NCBI GenBank assembly: GCA_937996585.1
Contig: CALKUW010000152.1
Coordinates: 1 to 11,393 of the forward strand
Reading direction: 5' to 3'
DNA length: 11,393 nt
From: an uncultured Flavobacteriales bacterium
GTDB lineage: Bacteria; Bacteroidota; Bacteroidia; Flavobacteriales_D; Sanyastnellaceae
Part shown: one piece after another, positions 1-6,100 of the stretch
Numbering within the stretch: the stretch's first letter is position 1
How the letters are laid out: every line of letters begins with the position of its first letter
Translations under genes and position numbers: made by a program
Notes under the pieces: model-generated
Databases searched by the model: none
Told to the model about the DNA's origin: nothing
The model's input: only the letters and a program-made list of their open reading frames with translations

Positions 1-260
1 CGAAGGCCCCTGTGGGCAATGAAGGGGCGCCGGTGACGCCCGTGCAGCAAGTGGTTGACCCGCAAAGCCTCCTTGAACCGGCTGCGGTGCACGCCGAACA
101 GGAACACCGTTATGCCCTCCTCTTCGCGTTCGCCCCGTTCCACCTCAATGCCTGCGCGCCCGAGATCTTCGGCAAATTCCCGCGCCAGCTCCGCGTCCTT
201 GAATTCAAAGACCTCGTAGCGGTTGTCCGCCGGATGGGGGTACCAGTTGACCAGGCGCAT
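1..260 (-). CDS. Small unassigned protein, 3' end cut by window edge
   Basis: A partial frame of 86 codons runs off the left edge without a stop. It starts at ATG 260-258, only 2 bp after the stop of the nitroreductase gene, which fixes the start and implies translational coupling. The visible protein begins MRLVNWYPHPADNRYEVFEF. It has an alternating pattern: a beta strand (YEVFEF), an acidic helix (KDAELAREFAEDLGRAG), a strand (IEVER), a charged turn, a strand (GITVFLFGVH), then a basic Arg/His-rich stretch around residues 58-80. This suggests a small ferredoxin-like alpha/beta fold of cytosolic type, with no signal peptide or membrane segment. It loosely recalls small DUF2007-like proteins, but I cannot assign it to a family. 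The existence and start of the gene are well supported; the function is unknown. Confidence 0.75.
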   Translation of the reverse strand, partial: MRLVNWYPHPADNRYEVFEFKDAELAREFAEDLGRAGIEVERGEREEEGITVFLFGVHRSRFKEALRVNHLLHGRHRRPFIAHRGL

Positions 261-262
261 GC

Positions 263-850
263 TTACTCCTCGCTCCAGCGCGTCACGTATTCCAACGGCT
301 TCCGATGCCCCTTGACCGGCCAATCACCTTCGGGATAGCCCATGTAGAAGAGCCCCATGCCCTGCACGCCTTGACCGTGATCGAGCAACGCCCGGGCGTC
401 AGGATGGCCGAGGAATGAGGGCGTCGACCAAAACCCACCGATGCCATGCGCGGTGCACATGAGGTACATGTTCTGTACGCAGGCCGCGAGGGCCGCCTGG
501 TCCTCCCACAAGGGGAAGCGCCCGGCCTCGTCGTGGGCGAGCCCCAGCGCCACGATGGCATTGCACCGGTCACCCCGGGCGCGGATCTTCTCGGCCTTGC
601 TGTCCATCGCCGCCTCGCCGGCATGGCTCCGATAGGCGTCGGACAGGCCCGCCATCAAACGGGTGGCCGCCCCGTCCATGAACACATGGAAGCGCCACGG
701 TTGGGTCAACCCATGGTTGGGCGCCCACGTCCCGTGCTGCAGGACCTGCTCCACGATCTCGCGGTGCACCTTCCTGCCGGAGAAGCGCTCCGGCGAAATG
801 CTGCGCCGGTCGAGGATCAATCCACTGGTATCGCTGATGCTGTGTCGCAT
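263..850 (-). CDS. Nitroreductase family protein, YdjA-like
   Basis: A 195-aa FMN-dependent nitroreductase-fold protein. Proteins of this fold bind FMN, usually as dimers, and use NAD(P)H to reduce nitro-, quinone- or ene-type substrates. Seen in the sequence: an early RRS motif (residues 15-17), the hallmark APNHGLTQPWRF block (43-54), PLWED (113-117), GIGGFW (136-141) and a C-terminal GLFYMGYP strand (166-173). This order and spacing match the short (about 180-200 aa) E. coli YdjA subgroup rather than the longer NfsB type. There is no signal peptide, so it is likely cytosolic. It starts 19 bp after the M28 peptidase stop, and the next gene follows its own stop by 2 bp, so it sits inside an operon. 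The family call is firm; the physiological substrate is not known. Confidence 0.9.
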   Translation of the reverse strand: MRHSISDTSGLILDRRSISPERFSGRKVHREIVEQVLQHGTWAPNHGLTQPWRFHVFMDGAATRLMAGLSDAYRSHAGEAAMDSKAEKIRARGDRCNAIVALGLAHDEAGRFPLWEDQAALAACVQNMYLMCTAHGIGGFWSTPSFLGHPDARALLDHGQGVQGMGLFYMGYPEGDWPVKGHRKPLEYVTRWSEE

Positions 851-869
851 GCCGGTTCAGTTGAGGGGG

Positions 870-2324
870 TCAGTCAATGGAATCGTAGTCCAGGCGGTCC
901 AGCAGGTAGACCATGGAGGTCAGTGCCGCAGCACCGAGTTTGAGCTCGCGCTCGTGGACGTTTTCGAAAATGTCCCGGTCGCTGTGGTGGTAGTCGAAGT
1001 AGCGCTGGGAATTGGGGCGCAATCCGACCATCAGGGGCCGTTTCCCCGCCGGCTCCTCCTGCTTGAGCGGACCGATGTCCACCCCGGCACCGCCGCGCCG
1101 CATGTCTCCGACCCCGTAATCCATGAAGTCTTCCTTCCACGCCCGGACCGCGGCCGTGGCACTGTCGGTGGCATCGATGGAGAATCCCCGCGGAGCATCG
1201 CCCCCGGCATCGCTTTCCACGGCAGCCACATGCCACTCCCCCTTCTCCCGGGCACGCTGGGCGTAGGTCTTGCCACCATTGTTGCCGTTCTCCTCGTTGA
1301 TGAAGAGCACCACACGCAGGGTATGGCGCGGCTGGTAGCCCAGCGCGTGCAGGGTGCGCATCACCTCGATGCTTTGGACGATACCGGCCCCGTCGTCGTG
1401 GGCCCCCTCACCGATGTCCCAGCTGTCGAGGTGGCCCCCGACCACGATGTAGCGGTCCGGATGTTCCGACCCCGTCCACTCCGCAATGACATTGGCCTGT
1501 GTCTTCTCGCCATGCAGGACGCAGTCCATCTCCATGCCCACGCGCACTTCATGACCATCGGCGATCAACCGCGAAATGCGCCGGGCGTCCACCGTACTCA
1601 CCGCCGCCGCGGGCACCTTGCCGACAGCATCGTCATAACGCATGCCGCCCGTATGCGGGAACGTATCCAATGCATGGGTCAGCGAGCGGACCAAGGCCGC
1701 CATGCCCCCGTGCTCCGCCGCCTCCACGGCACCGCGCGAACGCTGTTCGTAGGCGCCTCCATAGGCACTGCCCGCATTGATCATCAACGGGTCCATCGGA
1801 CGGTTGAAAAAGGCGATGCGGCCTTCCAATCCATCGGAGCCCAGGCTGTCCAACGCTTCGAAGTCCCGGAATACAACCACATCCCCTTCCATCACGCCTT
1901 CCGTCCCTACGCTGCCGCCAAGAGCGCTGATGCGCAGGGGCTCCTGCGGCCCGCCATCCACCCGCATCCAGGCGCGCTCATTTCCACCCCGCTCCCAATG
2001 CGGCACCACCACCGGCTGCATCCGAACCGTACCGGCACCAATGCCCTCCAACACCTTGGCTCCCCAAAGGATCGCATCGTCCGCCGCCTGTGAACCACTC
2101 AATCGGGCACCGACATCCTTGCAAAGGACACGCAGATCCTCATAGCACCGCCCTTCTCCCAAAGTGTGGGCATGGATTCGGGCCACCATGGCCGAGTCCT
2201 CCCCGGACCAACCGTCCACATCCTGTGCGACGGCCCCCACCGGGGCTACCAGCATCCATGAAAAGACCGCAGCCCATATGCCATTGGGCGCAAACCATTG
2301 CTTATCGTTCAATCGCTTTCTCAT
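870..2324 (-). CDS. Secreted M28 zinc peptidase, carboxypeptidase Q-like
   Basis: A 484-aa metallopeptidase. The start at 2324 is chosen over upstream in-frame codons because ATG 2324-2322 overlaps the TGA (2323-2321) of the preceding gene as ATGA, and because it places a signal peptide at the N-terminus: basic MRKR, hydrophobic segment about 14-33, probable cleavage after AVA before Gln34. The catalytic domain carries the M28 metal set: GGHLDSWD (His298), AHDDG (Asp310), NEENG (Glu344 as likely general base, Glu345 as ligand), ESDAGGD (Asp372) and YHHSDRD (His447). A PA-type insert probably lies between the N-terminus and the His298 motif, around residues 130-260. GGHLDSWD, DDG and HHS resemble human carboxypeptidase Q (plasma glutamate carboxypeptidase), which cleaves dipeptides. 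It is therefore probably a periplasmic or extracellular di/aminopeptidase. Exact specificity is inference. Confidence 0.92.
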   Translation of the reverse strand: MRKRLNDKQWFAPNGIWAAVFSWMLVAPVGAVAQDVDGWSGEDSAMVARIHAHTLGEGRCYEDLRVLCKDVGARLSGSQAADDAILWGAKVLEGIGAGTVRMQPVVVPHWERGGNERAWMRVDGGPQEPLRISALGGSVGTEGVMEGDVVVFRDFEALDSLGSDGLEGRIAFFNRPMDPLMINAGSAYGGAYEQRSRGAVEAAEHGGMAALVRSLTHALDTFPHTGGMRYDDAVGKVPAAAVSTVDARRISRLIADGHEVRVGMEMDCVLHGEKTQANVIAEWTGSEHPDRYIVVGGHLDSWDIGEGAHDDGAGIVQSIEVMRTLHALGYQPRHTLRVVLFINEENGNNGGKTYAQRAREKGEWHVAAVESDAGGDAPRGFSIDATDSATAAVRAWKEDFMDYGVGDMRRGGAGVDIGPLKQEEPAGKRPLMVGLRPNSQRYFDYHHSDRDIFENVHERELKLGAAALTSMVYLLDRLDYDSID

Positions 2325-3100
2325 GACATCCAACTTCCATTGTTCAGGTCCAAACCCTGTCCGGTGATGCCCTTCTGTTCCGAGGACATCAACCATGCCA
2401 CGAAGTCCGCTACCTCCTCAGGCTGGCTCATCCGCCCGGTGGGCAAGAGGGCGCACTGCTGGGCATGACAATCCGCGTAGGAGATGCCCTGGGCATCGGC
2501 CATGCGCTGAATGGAATCCCGTGCCATTTCCGTCTCGACCCAACCTGGACATATGGCATTCACCAGAATGCCATCCGCTCCCCACTCCACGGCGAGGCTC
2601 CTGACCAATCCAAGCACAGCCGTTTTCGATGTGACATAGGCACTCTGCCCCGGCACCCCAAAGCGCGCCAGCACACTCGAGGTCACGATGGCATGTCGCT
2701 GTCCCAAAGGTGCAGCCTTCAAATAAGGATAGGCCGTCTGCAAGGTGACGTACACGCCGGTGACATTGGCCGTAATGATGTCATCCCACCGGTCCGTCCC
2801 GGAATCGACCGAGTACGCATTGGCACCCCCGATACCGGCGTTGGCGAAAACACCCACCAAAGAACGTTGCCCATCTCCCTTCATCACGCCATCCAATGCA
2901 TCGGCAAAGGCCTTTCGATCGGCCACGTCCAACGCGAGAACCTCATGCGCTCCCCTTGAATCCAACAAGGCCCTCGTCTCCTCCAGCGGTTCTGCCCGCC
3001 GCCCCACCAACAACACATCATAGCCATCCTGCGCCATGCGCACAGCCGCAGCCCGACCTATTCCCGAGCCGGCTCCTGTCATGAGCACCGTCTTTACCAT
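2321..3100 (-). CDS. Short-chain dehydrogenase/reductase (SDR), classical type
   Basis: A 259-aa Rossmann-fold NAD(P)H oxidoreductase. Classical SDR elements appear in order: TGAGSGIG cofactor loop (residues 8-15), Arg pair after strand 2 (VGRRAE, 32-37) suggesting NADP(H) preference, LDV (57-59), NAG (87-89), Asn112, catalytic Ser142, Tyr155 and Lys159 (YVTSK), and PGWVETEM (185-192). The open frame extends upstream to 3160, but those codons run through the terminator hairpin of the neighbouring gene, so ATG 3100 is preferred because it directly precedes the first beta strand. ATG 3118 (6 residues longer) is the alternative. Its TGA overlaps the start of the M28 peptidase gene. SDR sequence alone does not reveal the substrate; a 3-hydroxyacyl or sugar/alcohol dehydrogenase role is possible but unsupported. 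Confidence 0.9.
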   Translation of the reverse strand: MVKTVLMTGAGSGIGRAAAVRMAQDGYDVLLVGRRAEPLEETRALLDSRGAHEVLALDVADRKAFADALDGVMKGDGQRSLVGVFANAGIGGANAYSVDSGTDRWDDIITANVTGVYVTLQTAYPYLKAAPLGQRHAIVTSSVLARFGVPGQSAYVTSKTAVLGLVRSLAVEWGADGILVNAICPGWVETEMARDSIQRMADAQGISYADCHAQQCALLPTGRMSQPEEVADFVAWLMSSEQKGITGQGLDLNNGSWMS

Positions 3101-3195
3101 GACGCGAAGATGGGGCATACCAAAAAAGAGAAAGGCCCGACTTGCGTCGGGCCTTTCCAAGGTTATTGAAGGACGATGTCCTTCCTGCGAAGCGA
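3101..3195. other. 95-bp intergenic gap; no separate promoter recognised
   Basis: This gap holds the terminator and the accessory hairpin, and only about 20 bp separate the U-tract from the SDR start at 3100. I see no convincing Bacteroidota promoter (TTG / TAnnTTTG) for the SDR operon here. Either promoter elements overlap the terminator stem, or the operon depends partly on read-through from the giant gene. Confidence 0.6.
3121..3157 (-). terminator. Rho-independent terminator of the 1754-aa gene
   Basis: A perfect 12-bp stem (GAAAGGCCCGAC at 3130-3141 paired with GTCGGGCCTTTC at 3146-3157) with a TTGC loop. Read on the minus strand it is followed by CTCTTTTTTG, a good U-tract. It lies about 40 bp after the stop at 3196. 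A smaller hairpin (GAAGGAC/GTCCTTC, 3168-3184, 3-nt loop) lies between the stop codon and this terminator and may help stabilise the 3' end. Confidence 0.92.
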
Positions 3196-6100
3196 TCAGC
3201 AGTCGGTACCGAAGGCACCGAGGAAGATCAGCAGGTCAGACGTCGTGGTCTGTCCGTCGCCGTTCAGGTCGGTCGGGCAGGGGTTCGCGATGTCGAATGT
3301 GCAGGAACCGTCGTCGTTGGTTGCGGTCTCATCGTAGTTGGCCGCATCCGGGTAGGTACAACCCATCACCACGGCGCTGAAGTCACAGAGCTCGTCGTTG
3401 GAGATGTCCACGCTGTCGGCCGGCACATAGTTAGGCGCGATCGGCAGGGTACAACCCTCTGTACAAGCCGTTCCAAGACCCACGCTGTAGGTACCGGGGC
3501 CACCGCTCGTGTTGTTGAAGGCGCTGCCGGAAATCGTCCAGCTCACCTCGCTCGGGAAGGAACCGTCCGTGACGATCAACGTGTAGCAACCAGCGGCGTC
3601 AACACAGATGTCATCCGTATCGGCCTCACCGTTGCCCTCATTGCTGGCCAGGCCACCCTCAGCGACGAGGTTGCCATCAGCATCGTAGAAGCTGTAAGTC
3701 GCACCGTTCCAACCGTCGCCGAAGCTGTCGAACATGTTGAACGAGATGAACGCTCCGAAGCAGCAGCTGCCATCGTCCACGGAAGCGAACGGGTTGTAGT
3801 TGACAGCGTCCGGGTTCGTGCAACCCAAGCAGCTGTAGTCACACAGGCTGTTGTCTGCGAAGTCCACCGGACCATTGTAGTTGCAGGCCGTTTCGTCGGC
3901 ACAACCCACAGTCGGTGCCGGAGCACAGGTGATAGCCATGCTGATGTAGTACGGGGTCGTGCTGGAGACACAGCTCACGGAACCGTCGGAGGTGAAGCTC
4001 ACCGTCACGGAGTCGGTACCGATCACGAGGCTCTCGTCCGGATCAACATCGCTGTTGTACAGGTTGGCACCGGTAGCAGCGTCGTCGATGACGAGCTCGT
4101 CCCAGCCCTGCTCAATGAGCGTACCAGCGAGGTCGATGACAATCGTACCACCGTTGGGGTTCACCAAGGTAAAGCTCCATGCTTCGTTGTTGTCGTAGCA
4201 GTACTCCCAGGTCTCCGTGTCGCAGCCGAGGCAGCTCGTGAAGTCACAGGGGTCATTCGCATCGTCGACGTTGGCGTCTGCGTTGTAGTTGCACGCCTGA
4301 GCGTCCATACAACCATAAACAACGGGCTCACAGGTCACGCTCAGGTCGAACGGTCCACCGAGGGAGCCGGTACCGGCAGCCACCAAGATGGCGTAGGTGT
4401 TGGCATTGTCGTCGGAGATGAACTGGAAGGTCTCACCGTTGTCACAGCTCTCGGACATGGTCTCGGTGTTGTCACCCTCGTTCCAGCAGATGAGGCTGGA
4501 GCAGGTGCCGGCGCCACCGAAGATGGAGAAGGACTGCTCGATCGTAGCACCTGCGGGCAGGTTATACGGGCTGGCGGACAAGGAGAAGGACGTGCTCTCG
4601 GATGCACCGAAGTCACCACCGCTGGCGAGTTCACCGTCAGGACCGCTCAGCGAGTAGCTACCCGTGCCGAAGCTGCAGCAGATACCGTCACCGAAGGAGT
4701 CGTAAATCGTGAAGGTGTACGAACCCGGAGCAACACAGGCGCTCAGCTGGTTCAGACCGGCAGAGATGCCACCACTCCAAGCCACGTTGCCGCTGCCGTC
4801 GACGAGGTCAAAGCTCGTCTCACCGGGGTAGTTGTCGGAGACGATGGTCAGGTCGAGGCACACCGTCGGATCCGTGGAGCAACCACCGGAGCACAGGTTG
4901 GAGGTCTCTCCCAAAGAGTTGATCACGTTGGCAGTGATGCCGTCCAGTGCGTTGCCTTCGTTGGTGAAGTAAACAGTGTAGTCACCGCCACCAAGCACCT
5001 GGTAGTAATCATTGAACACCGTCGGGAACAGGTCGCCGGCAGGGATGCTGGCAATCGTGTCACCGTTGTAGACGATGATGGCACTGATGTTCTGGTAGTT
5101 GTCCGGGTTGATGCTGTTCACCTCGAGGACGGCGTCGGGCGCATCCACTTCCTGGAACACTTCGAACACGGTGTTGACCGTGGAACCGCAGGTGCTGATC
5201 GTGATCAGTTGCTCGGTACCGCCGTTGTCGAGGGTGTACCAGACACCGCTACCGCTACCGCCACAGGCGTTCGTTCCGCCCACGGAAGTGGCACCACCCG
5301 TGTTGCCGCTGACCGTTGCACCACAGGTGGTGGCAATGGCGTTGCTGCAGCTGTCGTTCGGCTGGGTCACACCCACGTAGAGGCAACCGCTGTTGACGGT
5401 GGCATCCGGGTTGTAGTTGGAGGCCGTCGGATCGGTACATCCCTGAATCTCGGCAGACATGCTGATGAAGTAGCTGCCGCAATCATCGGGCTGGGTCGTC
5501 CAGAGGAACAGGTAGTAGGTGTTGTCGTAGTTCGGTGAGGAGATGGAAGCCGTAGCCGGCCCCTCCTGCTCAGCAGCGAAGTACTGGTTCATTTCCTCCT
5601 GGATGGAGCCGGAAACAACACCGGAAGCCATGTCGGCGAGGTCCGTGCAGTCCGCACCGTTGTAGGTAGCGTAACCGACAGCACCAGTACCGGTAGCGTC
5701 GACCGTGATGTTGTAGAGGTTGTAGGGAGCCTCGACCACCACTTCGTACCACACACCGTAGGCCGTGGCGAAGGAGCTCAAGCTCGGCATGCCGAAGTCC
5801 TCATCCGGACCCGTGCAGCACAGGCTGCCATCGTAGGTACCACCGTCCACGAGGGGCAGTGCAAGCGTGCACAGATCGTCGTTGTTCGGGAAACCGTCGG
5901 GACACGAAGCGCAGGAGGCCTCGATCACGATACCCGTCTGGGAGGAGGTGCTGCTGTAGTGTCCAACACGCACCAGGTAGTTGTTACCCTGGGAAGCGTT
6001 GATGCTCACGATGGAGTTGAACGTACCGGTGGTACCGGCACCACAACCAGCCACACCGGAGTCGTCGTTGGTTGCAATCGGAGTCAGCGTTCCGTCGGTA

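Noticed and set aside
663..2093. 476-codon open frame on the plus strand
   Set aside because: Antisense to the M28 peptidase and nitroreductase genes, whose catalytic motifs are intact on the minus strand. The product has no recognisable domain.
1155..2324. Possible frameshift or lost active site in the M28 peptidase
   Set aside because: All five metal/catalytic motif blocks are present in one uninterrupted frame.
2325..2396. Upstream extension of the M28 peptidase start
   Set aside because: The 24 extra residues would precede a good signal peptide and overlap the SDR gene by about 75 bp. The ATGA overlap at 2324 is the more natural start.
3101..3160. Upstream extension of the SDR start to 3160
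   Set aside because: The extra codons run through the 12-bp terminator stem. The SDR fold begins at MVKTVLMTGAG (3100).
3142..5538. 798-codon open frame on the plus strand
   Set aside because: Lies antisense inside the 1754-aa gene. The product is low-complexity Val/Gly/Thr/Arg-rich with no domain pattern, and the minus frame has clear repeats and a signal peptide. It is an effect of GC-rich codon usage.
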